From assembly GCA_036936605.1 (NCBI GenBank), contig JAUPFV010000004.1, positions 286,792,009 through 286,856,008 of the forward strand: a stretch of DNA of 64,000 nucleotides, written 5' to 3'. The notes beneath the pieces were generated by a model that was not told the origin of the DNA, made no database searches, and saw nothing but the letters and a program-made list of their open reading frames with translations. The stretch is from Limnanthes douglasii subsp. nivea. Taxonomy: Eukaryota > Streptophyta > Magnoliopsida > Brassicales > Limnanthaceae. Both the position numbers and the translations under genes were made by a program. This document shows, piece after piece, positions 41,151 to 52,441 of this stretch; position 1 is the first letter of the stretch; the number at the start of each line of letters is the position of its first letter.

Positions 41151-41700
41151 AACTTGTAGTGAGTAAATTATGCCAATCTACTAGTGATCCAAGTATAAAA
41201 AATTGGAATGTGACTGAAAGAGTTCTTGCATATTTGAAGAAGACGGAAAGTATTTGTCTTCAATATTTTGATTTATTTGGACTACTTGAGAGATATATCA
41301 ATGCAAGTTCGATCAGCAATCTAGCTAATAACAAATCAACTACGGTTGAGAGACTTATTGTTGGAAATATCATTCACTTATAAGGGAAATATGACAATCC
41401 AATATATTGTGATCTGCGAGCAAATCTAGGTAGATCATATATTGGTATTTACAATGGGAATTATTGACATATAAGTATAAGACATGAGTATGTTAGATAA
41501 CTAATCATATTGATCTTGTGCATGCATTATATGAAGAACCTATAAAAATGTTTTACCAAACTATTGACTCGAGAATCAGTAAGCTCTACATCTAAAAAGA
41601 TTAAAGTAAAACTTATAAACTCGTAATTTTGAAATAAATGCAACCCAATTTGACTATAGAGGTAAACATATTGATGTATGTTTTATATATGTTGGTCATT
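41150..41700 (+). pseudogene. Copia RNase H remnant (second copia family)
   Basis: KLCQSTSDPSIKNWNVTERV, LAYLKKTESICLQYFD, LLERYINASSISNLANNKST and then YCDLRANLGRSYIGIYNGN follow the RNase H pattern of Ty1/copia ('PS--HW-A--RVL-YLK-T', 'GY-DA-W', 'CD---A', 'H---R-H--R'). The order and spacing fit the end of pol. Several stops are present. It differs from the copia at 15-28 kb in wording, so it is a separate family. No LTR could be delimited. Confidence 0.6.
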
Positions 41701-43370
41701 ATCGTAGACAGATAAATTCATAAAAAAAATTTAATATAATTTGGTCTATGCGTGACATGTGTTTCTAAAGATGATAAAAAATCTTATAAAAATTGTACAT
41801 ATAATAATCTAGAGGTGGTATATTTCTGATGAGATAATAGACTCCTCTGAAGTTATGTTTCTTAAAATATATAAAAAATACGCCATAATAATACTAAGCA
41901 AAATTGTGGACAAACAAACTGGTAAAGTGATTCCATGTGTGAGATCACCGATTAGGCTTGGTTCAAATTTACAAATACTAAAGCTTCATGTCGAAATTTA
42001 TTGTTTAAACACTAAAGTAAAATTCAAATAAAAACATGTTTTATATATGCTCGAAAGTTATCTCAATCGAGAGATAAGAGGTCATTTATATCAAGTGCAT
42101 AATTATTAGATACATTGATTAGATTTAATGGTTAGAATTGGCCCAAAAACGAGTTTGAATCATCAGAATTATCCTAGGGTCGAAGGAGTAAACTAGGAAG
42201 GAGACAATTTTAGTTATACAAGGTAAAATATTCAAGAAAATCTCGGATCACTGTAACAATATGGTGAGGAAAAACCAAGAATATAGTATTACAAGTCTTT
42301 GTCGCATAAAATCTTTTGTTTGTCATGACAACGTGGAAATTATAAGTTTTTTTGTAAATTTTTCACATGACATAATATGGGATCTTAATAGAAATAACAG
42401 ATTAATACCCTGGAAGAATTGACTCAAACTTGTTTGTTGAAGAGAGAGTTGGGTTCATTGTGACACTATTGCATATATTATCGCAAAAATATGTGTCGCG
42501 ATGAACAACATATCAGTTGAGAAACAATCATGAGAACCTATTCTATTGTAAAAGTGTAAATGTGTTTTTTCAGAGAGTTACTTGTCTTGAAAAGATATAT
42601 TTACGATCAGATTTTTTTTCTTCTATAAATAATATAAATAGTCTATTGTTATAAGTGATGTAACACATAAATTATTATATTTCCTAACCGTCTCAACCTA
42701 AATCTCTTACTGATTTATCAAATCATTGTTTAATAAATTTGAGATTTCTAGTTGCTTATCGGAAATCACAATCTTTTATCACAGAAAAAATCACCAAATG
42801 ATTTAAAGAATAAAGATATCAAAATAATTATTTTTTCAAAATATACTCAAATGTTTGTTTTTCAATTTGTTGATAATTATCCGAGAAAAATTATACAATG
42901 TATTTTATAAATTTTGTTTTTATTATATATTTCCTATATATATATATATATTAAAACATTTATCTAATAAAAAATATATAGTAATATTTACGGTGAAATG
43001 TTTTTTAAAATTAAATTTAAAGTTTGGCATGTACATCAACATCTCTCTCTTGAATTGTTCGATATGATATTCGTAATCCATTTTTTTTGGGTGTACTTAT
43101 CCATTTTAGTGGCTGTTAAAATTTGGTGTTAGATCGTTATACAAGATGTAGTACGCTAATAAGGAAATTTTATCCAGCAAGTCATCATCCTGAAAAAGAG
43201 TTATTTTTTTATATATGTATGTTCGATGAAACGGTAAGCTTGTTGGTGTCCCAGTCCTTGCCACCTCTCAAAAAAATATCTTATATTTTTTTTGTTCGTA
43301 AGTATCGATAGATAGGCACAAAGATGTTGAAACTATGATGTTGTAACATAGTAGGGATTCAAGTGACTCA
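41701..43370. other. No gene seen (AT-rich spacer)
   Basis: AT-rich, with a short TA run near 42930. Some of it may be decayed copia LTR. No motif supports a gene. Confidence 0.6.
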
Positions 43371-43373
43371 TAT

Positions 43374-43626
43374 AAGCTTGAGGTGGAGAGTGTTGATTGT
43401 TTGCATTTATTTTGGTTGGGGCCAGAGGGTATCCATGATGCAGGGTTTGATAAACTAGTGGTATTAAAGAAAAATTCAATTGAGAGGGATGTAATGATGG
43501 AGGTGACTGATAGAACTGATAGTTAGGCTGGATTCCCGGATGATAGTTCTAAGTTAAAGAGGTTTATTGATAGCCTGAAAAGATCTGTGAATTGGGCGGA
43601 GGAGGTTGTTGTTCATTCGGCTTGAG
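43374..43626 (+). pseudogene. Unidentified protein-like fragment
   Basis: One frame runs 83 codons with a single internal TAG: KLEVESVDCLHLFWLGPEGI, then DAGFDKLVVLKKNSIERDVM, then DDSSKLKRFIDSLKRSVNWA, ending in a stop after VVVHSA. Base composition is less AT-rich than its surroundings, and the residue mix looks like real protein. I do not recognise the family. It may be a host gene fragment or part of a transposon. Confidence 0.3.
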
Positions 43627-44689
43627 CAAAGTGTCCACTGTTGGGATCATTTTACGTATAAGTTATCATTTTGCTCATGTTGTGTATGTTGGTGCTCTCG
43701 GTCATGGTCTTCATTTCTCATATCATTTTTTCTTTTGAATTTGGTTTGGTACTCCTCATTTTTCTACGGAGATGACGTCGATGGTTCTCGCTGCTACTAG
43801 AGAATCCGGTATCCATTCTATATTTAGTAACATCCGTTTTGGATTAGAAGGGCAAGTTGCGCATGTTTGTAACATTCTGGCAATGCACTCTCAGCATTGA
43901 ACAAGTTGCATCATCTCATTCTTCTTTTTATATATCAAGGTCATCTTTATGACGTTGGATCATATATCTCAATTGTGAAGTAGGGGTGTATATAATTTTC
44001 TTAAATATTCTAAAATATATAGTGTATTCCTCTCGTAATTCATTTGCTAGCTGAAAGTCTGTAATCGGAGTAGTCAGAACGACCAGAGCATGACGTTCTT
44101 CACTATGAATCTATGATTTAATTAACGAAATAAACTCTAGATTCAAATTATCCACTATTCTCTTTAACCTTCTTATTTTTGGATATTTGGAAGAGAATTT
44201 CATGGGTACCAATCGGTTTCACAAACAACACCAATTTGGTGAGGAAATATCTATTTTTTTTATATCTTTGATCCAATATTAATTATACCTATTTGTTTTC
44301 TTAATAGACTTTAAAATTTTATTGATCGAATATTATAATTGGACAAACCTCACCACTATAATTTTTTATATATATATACATTATAATGGTATAGGCTTTT
44401 AGGTCGTCTCGATCCCTTTTCAAAATATATGTTAACCATATCATTGTTGAAACCTGAAATATTATTTGGCGAGCTCCCCCGAATTTAATCAGTATAGAAT
44501 AGACATGTACAGTGGGACTTGGGATCCAAAGAACCACGTGGAGAAATTTTGTAATAAAATGCTCGGATTTAGTGGGGATAGTCGACTTATCTACCTTGCT
44601 TTCTCCCTGAGCCCTAAGGTAATGCGTTGAACTATTTTAAACACCTTCCATTGTATTATATTTATTCTTTTAAGAGGGTTGGACTCGAT
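43627..44689. other. No gene seen
   Basis: AT-rich DNA with small open frames lacking recognisable motifs. The 5' part of gypsy element C may begin near its right edge. Confidence 0.5.
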
Positions 44690-46880
44690 TCCACGACCAG
44701 TTCATTGCAAAAAGGTTACTCGAGGGACGATGACCATATATTATACTGCAAACATGTCTAGGTCAGATCACTTTCGTTGCTCCAGCCCATGTTGCTTTTA
44801 AGAAATTATAATATTTCTCATACTTGATTTTTTTTATGAATACATGGAATCAAATCTGAACCACCAAGTACTTATAACAATCGCAAGAGGCGATTCATTT
44901 TATGTTATGATTGTTTCTTCATGTAAGAAACATGTCGTCAATCAAGAGAAAGCTCGCTGGTAAGACCTTTGCCATCTATACCAAAACTATTCTTGGAAAT
45001 TGAATTTGATTTTGAATAAGTATGTAGTATCATTGCCCCGTATGATAATGATGTCTTGTAATCATGAAAAAAAGAATTAAGGTATTGTGAATTTTTGTCT
45101 ATCACCAACATTTTCGTGAATGTTCTTTTGAAAGATATCTACAATATAATAAGGAATATTTCTCTACTCTAAATAAAAAAGTTTACATTAATGGATTTCA
45201 CATGTTATGAGATGTCATTCGTAGGAGAATTTGATGCTAACATTGCCATTAAACAATAAGGTTAGAGACAGAATATCAGATTTACGTTCATAGTGGTAGG
45301 CGTACCTTTATCTTATAATGATATATTTAGTCATTTCTAGTTAAACTAAATGCATGGAATCACTTCGATTGTACACTAGTGTGTCTGGTATATTGTGAAT
45401 GGTTGTAGAAGATTCTACCAAAAAAAAAATGGGTTAACTAAGAGTATTACTTAGGATTTGTTCTTTATAAATTCACATCAATTAATTGGGGCCTCATTCT
45501 GGTCCCCTAAGGGTGGACGACCAATGAGAGGTCTCACATCTTGTTGATTCATGAGAAGCGTTTGAGAAAATTGAATTGCACCCTGACCAAACGTTGAGAG
45601 TTGGTATGAATCTCACATGTACCCTGCATTTTGATCTTTAGATTTATTATCTCACAATCTCAATATTTTTGCATGAAAATCACTTGAAATGACTATGAGT
45701 TCTTAAAAGCATATGTATCACCGCTTATCCATCGACTCACTTTTTATTTTGACAATGTACTTTATTTCATCATAAAATAGAAGCCTTCATAACAGGAGCA
45801 GACAGATTAGGTAATGTATGGTGTATTTATGAAGCCTTTTACCCCTCGTGGAACGTAAATCTGGTCTTTTTTCAAAATAAGGTCAAAGAATGACATATGT
45901 TTGTTGACTTTACTAATACTAACAAGGCATGTCTAAAAACTATGTTCCTCGTATCGGGGATAGACCAGCTAGTAGACGCATCTTTTATGAATCGTCTTTT
46001 TTACTTAATAGAAGTGTACTTTAGTTATAACTAGATCCGTGAGCACTCAAATGATCAGGGTGGGATAACATTCATCACTGAACGTGGTCTACCCGACTAA
46101 AATATAATGATCTTTCAGTTTAGGAACACCGCTTTGATGTATCATCGGTTAGGCTACAACATGAACAAATACATAGACAATATGTTGGTGAAAATGGGAA
46201 TGATACAAACCATATTTTCATTTAAGTGGAAATATTTATTAATCATTGGTATATCGATCTCAATCATGATCTAGAGAATTACATTTTTGGTGTCCACTCA
46301 AGCAAGTTTCTCAAATTCATGGTAAGAGAAAAGATAATTATGGCTGATTAACCTAGTTGCATGAGCTCACAATAATGAAGTCGTCTCGATCTATCCAATA
46401 TGTCCAAATTTTAGCTAGCGGGTTAGTTGTCCTCAACTACTTTATATCATGATTATCTGTAAAGGTTTTATTTTGTTCAAAGTCTTCAAGAGGTTAAGTC
46501 TACCGATTTTGATGAGGCCTTCGAAAAATTAAGTACAAATCTTTATTTCTATAAGTATTATTAAATCAATTTCTAGTGATTTTTTTACCTTTATTTGGAA
46601 ATATAAGATCATACTGTTAGTGTGGTCCTTGTAATTGAACAAGGCAAAGTCACCAAGATTGTTTACCATGTTAGTGATACTCTTATTGATATTGAAATCG
46701 TATACCTTCAATTAGAAAATCTAGCACTAGTGTTAGTTATCTAACACTCATCTTTCAACAATCATTATATTTTCATCTGGCCTATTTTCTTCAATGTAAT
46801 GTTTTATAAAAGTTGGATATCTCGATTCTAATAACTCATTAGTGTGTCAAATTTGGTGTCTTTGATATTCGTTTTCAGCC
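44690..46880 (+). pseudogene. Decayed Ty3/gypsy pol (element C): PR, RT, RNase H
   Basis: Protease region (45200-45420): MSFVGEFDANIAI-like text and VVGVPLSYNDIFSHF, then MHGITSIVH, equivalent to 'VVD-P--YN-I-GR--L--M-A--ST-H'. RT (45880-46340): MFVDFTNTNKACLKT, SGIDQLVDASF, TFITERGL and KYIDNMLVK in place of the active-site Y-DDMLVK. RNase H (46520-46740): FDEAFEKLSTNLYFY, VSVVLVIEQGKV, IVYHVSDTLIDIEIVYLQLE and LALVLVI. Stops and frameshifts are dense. It is on the plus strand, opposite to A, B and D. No LTR or integrase is recognisable. Confidence 0.65.
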
Positions 46881-48555
46881 CTGTTCCGCCAGTAAAACAT
46901 AAACTCTGCCAACTTTCTCACTTGATTTTAGGCTGAACAACCAATGTATTTTTATGCTTCTTCAAAACCATAGTTTATGATCTGAGCCAACGACGGATCT
47001 AGTAGTCGGGAGAGTAGAGCAAAGTCCAAATCATTATAACTTTTGGTGAGCAATTGCATCAAGATATTATATTTGGTTTTTAATTTGATGAAGTTGAATA
47101 TGAAGTCTGTATTACTAGACTCTGGTCGACAAACGTATGTAACACCTGACAGGTGAACTTATTGAGTGAATCTTAATTATTAATTAACCACTTCCGTCTT
47201 CATGAAGAAGATTGAAAATACAACTTGTCAATGTATCTCTTAGGTATTACAATAACTTGCTAAATTGTTTGACAATGTCCAACATGAACAAGTTTATCGG
47301 TAGAAAATACAGTCGCACACACATTAGAAATTGTTAGATATGTTAACTTATTCCATAGATCTTGCAACATGAATGATCATCTATAACTTTTCATATGAAG
47401 CAGTCTCCTCCAATTGACGTGGATCGATCTAAACTTCTTTCATGGAAAGAAAACTACCTAACGAATTAATTTTATAGCTATGAATAATTCTAACGGATAT
47501 ACTTTATACAAATAGACTCATTAAAACCGCTATTCAAAAACCTTGGTCAAAATAAATCTCAATTTTTATTTGAGAATCTTTACGACGGGTTAGATCTTGC
47601 ATCACCGCACTCTCTTAATATGATTACAATTGTTTAAAATAATTTATAGAAAAATAATGTATTTTCTGAACTAAATAACTATATTTTATTTTGAAACCAA
47701 ACAAATTAAAAACAAATATCTTCCCATTGTTTTTTCGTAACTAGAATCCAAGTAATATGTTGATCTAGGGTTTATCTTTTGAAATACTGAAAGCACGTGA
47801 AACTGTAGTAAATTCTCTTGTTTCAAAAATTGTGTGAGTTGTAAACTTTTATATCGAAACCTAACTACTATGTTAAAAGGTAAAATAGTGTATATGCCAG
47901 GTTGAAAATAACATTAAAGTTAGACGGTCCAAATTTGTGTACGACTGTTTCTACAACTACGAGTATCTAGGAATAAGAGTACGGTACATATATACTAGTG
48001 CTTGTAATTATTATACTAAGAAGGTACATACTCCTAAGTCCTATATACTAGTGACTAGTGAGTGTAATTATTATACTAAGAAGAAATAGTTATATATGAA
48101 AGTGACTGTGTACCCAAAATGAACTCATCTATCAACATCCCAAAATGGCCACGGTGGTAATGACTCATGAGTGCACTATACAGAGTTCAGTTTCCGACTA
48201 ACTTCAGTTCGAGTTAATTTTATTACCATTATCAATTATAAATAAGTAATATATATTTTTTTAGAAATAAACATTGAGTAAATAATATATTGTTAGTATA
48301 AATATTTTCTTACATTAGTATAAATACTTAGAATATATTTTGAGCATGCTTATTAAAGGAGACTAAAAATTTATATTTGTTAAAGATAAAAGAATATTAA
48401 TAATATATAAATAAAAAATAGAGTTACTAATAATTATTTGAAAAATAATTAAAATTATTGTCCAACCTAAATTTTGAAGTTTATCCAAAATCATATTTAA
48501 TATAAATGCTTCCAATAATACTGTGGAAACACAAATACTCCCAATTTTTGATCTT
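46881..48555. other. No gene seen (AT-rich spacer)
   Basis: No supported gene. A duplicated segment of about 60 bp with TATACTAGTG and GTAATTATTATACTAAGAAG occurs at 47990-48083. Confidence 0.55.
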
Positions 48556-48559
48556 TATT

Positions 48560-49480
48560 TATTTCTAACTTTTAAAATCTATACATTTCAGACCCTAAGA
48601 TAAAAAAATAATAATAAGAATATATATATATATCTATTTTTTAAAGATAAACAAAACCAAACGAATGAATAATATTTGTTGAAAATTTTTGTTTTTTATT
48701 TTATTTTCGCAACTAAATTACACTTAATTACACAAGTAATTTTTGTTTTTTATTTTATTTTCGCAACTAAATTATACTTAATTACACAAGTGGAATATAT
48801 CGGTGTTCTAGCAACCAAATTACATATAATTCTGCAATTGGAACATAATTGTTTTTTCCACTTATTTCACAACCAAATCCATATTTATATAATTAGTTTT
48901 TTTTCTTATTTATACAACGTAATTTCGCAACTAAACACAATTGTTTTTTCGTTACCAAATTTCACGTATTTACGCAATTAGAACATATTTTATTTATAAA
49001 AAAACACAACAAAACACATATTTTTGCTACTACAAAACAATAGTTGTCTCATACTCTTTTAACATTATTTTCACAAAACAAGTTTGTATTTCTTTTATCA
49101 CATAATGAAACTTAAATAGCAATCAAATTTCTACTTCTTTTCTTCTATCTACTCAGCTCATTTGCACATAATTCTGCAACTTGCACAAAATTATTTATTT
49201 AATTATTAAAAAACACGTAATTATGCAACTAGAATACAATTCTTTTAGCAACCGAATCAAATGTAATTACGCAACCATAACATAGTTTATTTTTCCATAC
49301 TTTTTTGCAACCAAATTACACGTAATTGTGCAACTAAAAGAAATAAAAAACAATCACAAAATATATCTCAAATAACTAGTCTTGTTCGTCTTAAAAAACA
49401 AAACCAATAATATTTTCGCATTGTTTTTATAAGTTATGATTTGAAAGATATGACATTTAAAAAAAACATGAGAAAAACGA
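48560..49480. mobile_element. Foldback-like element 3 with tandem core
   Basis: The left part (48605-48665) has TTTTTTAAAGATAAACAAAAC and the right part (49375-49480) holds the reverse complement of AAGACGAACAAGACTAG and TATCTTTCAAATCATAACTT. These are the same arm words, in the same order, as the elements at 2565-3370 and 3670-3960. The core between them (48690-49370) is a different tandem repeat, built on CGCAACTAAATTACACTTAA. It shows the same arms around an unrelated repeat core. Confidence 0.45.
48690..49370 (+). repeat. Degenerate tandem core, CGCAACTAAATTACAC type
   Basis: Many loose copies of CAACYAAATTACACGTAATT and GCAACT. The first two units (48690-48790) are near-identical and 62 bp long; the rest vary. 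Confidence 0.65.
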
Positions 49481-49667
49481 CTAATATGATTATCGGTAAA
49501 TATCCATTTATCGTCAGAAAATTATCATTGTTGTCTAACTTTAAATGATTATCTGTAGATAAGTTTGATATTAAATAATTTAATAATTATTGATAATTAC
49601 TAAAAAATCACATTTAACATTTATGGATATTTCTGAATCCAAAATTAATAATATGATAGTAATGTTT

Positions 49668-49682
49668 CATCGTATCGTATTT
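49668..49682. repeat. 15-bp TSD, left copy, SINE 2
   Basis: CATCGTATCGTATTT, repeated exactly at 49919-49933. Confidence 0.92.
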
Positions 49683-49918
49683 TTTTTTCCGGAGGGAACC
49701 CCAGCCGCTACTCAGAGTGCAATGAGTGCGCACAGGGTAAACCCTCAGTCTGACGCGATAGCCTGCAAACCAACGCCAGAAGGTAAACCACACAAGGTGA
49801 CAGGCTCAGCCGAGAAAGCGTATGTAGAGGAACTCGAACTCATGACCTTTTGGTCATGAGAATGTCATACTCAACCAACTCGGCTACCCCATTGGGGGCT
49901 AAAAAAAGACTAAAAATA
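49683..49918 (-). mobile_element. tRNA-derived SINE, copy 2, full length
   Basis: A 236-bp insert between exact 15-bp TSDs. The minus strand reads a tRNA-like head with A box TAGCCGAGTTGG (49875-49886) and B box GAGTTCGAGTTCC (49829-49841). A tRNA-unrelated body carries CCCTCAGTCTGACGC (plus-strand wording), and a short A tail appears as the T run after 49682. It is not a functional tRNA gene, because the acceptor stem and 3' half do not pair as a tRNA. It depends on a LINE for movement; the LINEs in this window are possible but unproven partners. Confidence 0.88.
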
Positions 49919-49933
49919 CATCGTATCGTATTT
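49919..49933. repeat. 15-bp TSD, right copy, SINE 2
   Basis: Second exact copy of CATCGTATCGTATTT. Confidence 0.92.
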
Positions 49934-51480
49934 CTTTTTTTTAGATTAAACATATTTAATGTCGGACTAATCGAATAAACTCAGATATATATTTGAAAAT
50001 GGTTAAAAAGATGGACAAAATTATTTCGTGGAATGACATTAATAAACATAGATATAATTTTAAAAATTCTAAAAAAAAATCAATGAGTATCAATTCTTAA
50101 ACAAATACAATAAGTTGATTTTAAAGCTTTTATTTAATAAGTAAATTAAAAAATCTGGAATATTTATGCATTAAATTGTTTTGACCCTAGTAATTCCCCA
50201 TATATTTTTATAGTCGGATTTCAATTCACCGACAAAGAATTTGAAACGTTCAAAAATTAACAACATTGACGAATTATAACTGAAATTTTGTAAAATAATC
50301 TTTGGTAATGAGAATATGTATTTTTCCGTTGGTTTATACGTAGGCTCTTGTTAAATCGGAGTAAAATATATAAATAACTCTAAATTTTTTATCTTTAAAG
50401 TTTATTTAAAAAAAATTAGTCGGATGGACCTTCTTAATCGGCGGGAATTCTCTGCCGGATGAATATAAGTAGTTCGGGAGTGATGAAGGACGGAGAACTC
50501 CACCACCGATTGAAAAGTCTGAATATACGGTTGAACAAAAGGCTTCAAAGATAAAATTGGTAAAATTTTAAAAAAAAAATCTAATTGAAAATTATAACAT
50601 TCTTTATATTCTAATTTAGACAAAATCCTTATTTTTAGATTTTGGCTAAATTATGGTCCAAAAAATAAACAGTTCTAAAATTTTGACCAATTTTAAAAAT
50701 AACCAAAAATATATTTTAATCTCCACCTGTTGAAACTTTCTCAACAGACGGAAAAGCTCTCCACTAAGTGAATAAAAGTAGTCCGTCGGATGAGACTAGA
50801 CGAATATAGGTGGTCTGGCGGGTGAGAAAATCTCACCCGACGGATAAAAAGGTTTCACCCGTCGGAGAGTTCCCACGGATCACAACCTACGAATAAACAA
50901 ATGGATCAAAAAAAAATACTCAAATTTTGATTAACATATTTTTACCCGAATTTAGCCAAAAAAAACCTTAAACAATTACTATTCTACAAAGATGGAATCA
51001 AATCCGAGCGAATAATTGTGTATAAAAACACTAGAATTTTCTAATAGAAGGTGATAGCGACCTAACCTGCAAAAATGAGCTAAGGACAAATGAAGATGGA
51101 AAAGCTGAATTGATGACTGAAAAGGATAGCACAAGCTCAAAAAAGTTACCTTACTGTTTCTGTCGGCCTGCATGCATCTAATGTATTCCATTAATTTAAT
51201 AACTACCACGTTACACTATTATTGATTAAATTGCTTGCCGATATTTGTAAACAAAAAGTAATTTTAAAACGCATAAAAATAATAATAGTACTTGAAAATT
51301 ATAACGAAGGAAGGAGTAATAAACATTTTAATGTCAAAATAATAATTAAAAGTAGTTAAAATTGTAACTGAAATTTTGTAAAATAGTTTAAATCCGACTA
51401 TAAAGTTGTATGGAAAATTACTAAAAAAAGGGTCAAAATTATTTCATGCATAGATAATAACAATTTTTCAATGCTACAGA
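49934..51480. other. Intergenic with inverted MITE-like repeats and hairpins
   Basis: No gene. The segment 50160-50222 (TTTTGACCCTAGTAATTCC, TATAGTCGGATTT) is matched in reverse complement at 51385-51455. ACTGAAATTTTGTAAAATA occurs in direct orientation at 50280 and 51367. Near 50818-50840 GGGTGAGA-AAA-TCTCACCC forms a short perfect hairpin within a region rich in GTCGGATGA words (50410-50880). Confidence 0.45.
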
Positions 51481-51498
51481 GGCAGTAACAGCTCCATC

Positions 51499-52229
51499 TT
51501 GTCTCATCTCGCAGCCGAAACCGTTTTAATGGTCAACATCAACTATTTTAGTCCAGACCTTAACTTCCACCCTCCGACTCGATCCTGGGGCAATATCGTC
51601 TTTCAATCTGACACCAAATCTCGGATGAAAATTGAGAAGACTGAAGCTGTCCATATCGACAACGGTATACTTGTTTTCCCCGAAGATGCTTTGATCCACG
51701 TCTAAGCTTTGGCTAATCAAGTCTGGCGCACATTTGGATTACAAGAATGCAAGCCAACCCTTTTCGGCCATTACTATTTCAAACTCTCTACTGCTGATAA
51801 TGCAATCCAAGTTCTCGAAAAGGCGCATTGGTTCAACAGCCATCTTGTACTTTGGTCGGAGAAAAGGATTGACATTCTAAAGAGTTACTTAGGAACGCCT
51901 CTGATTGATCGCGACTTAATTATGTCAAGATATGCATCATCATACAAGCTTCATCTACATTCTCATCCACTACTACCATCAGATGTTTGGGCAAAGACCA
52001 TCTTATCCAAGTCGAATTCCAAGGGCTCCCTACCATCTGCAAACGTTGTTACTCCTTTGGGCATCCAGCGGAAGTCTGCCCTAACCAAGCTAACCCACCC
52101 TCGCCGGCTCCTCTGAATCGATGCCCCGGAAAAGAACCAATGACGGATTCTAACCCCCCTCATATTGCCCTCTCTGACTCCAGCAACAGTGCTCAGCTTC
52201 ACCATCACCCAAAAAGGTACGCCAAATGA
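51499..52229 (+). pseudogene. LINE-3 ORF1 (DUF4283 / CCHC), broken
   Basis: ALANQVWRTFGLQECKPT, LGHYYFK-like FGHYYFKLSTADNAIQVLE and NSHLVLWSE match the DUF4283 region. A CCHC knuckle CKRCYSFGHPAEVC lies near 52040. A stop at 51703 and a frameshift near 51990 break it. The composition is less AT-rich than its surroundings, as in the rest of this LINE. Confidence 0.7.
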
Positions 52230-52441
52230 CAAATCAAAGCAGCTGGACCAAAAGCCTCATCATTGCAAGCAATAACCCAGCGGCTGCCCAGATAGGCCAG
52301 GAAGAAAGAGAGCCTTCATCGACGTAAATTACCTCCCCAAGACCTAAAGCCGTAAGTACTATGGTTTAATCAAGTATGTATGTGGATTTCCCAATGTTGT
52401 ATTAGTTATTCCCGATCTTTAATTTTATAAATTATTATCTT

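Noticed and set aside
49820..49900. tRNA gene on the minus strand
   Set aside because: A and B boxes are present but the cloverleaf and acceptor stem are not; flanking TSDs and a tail show it is a SINE head.
51350..51361. TSD of LINE-3 (AAGTAGTTAAAA, also 56172-56183)
   Set aside because: Low complexity, and about 100 bp inside the left copy looks like a host repeat; kept only as a remark.
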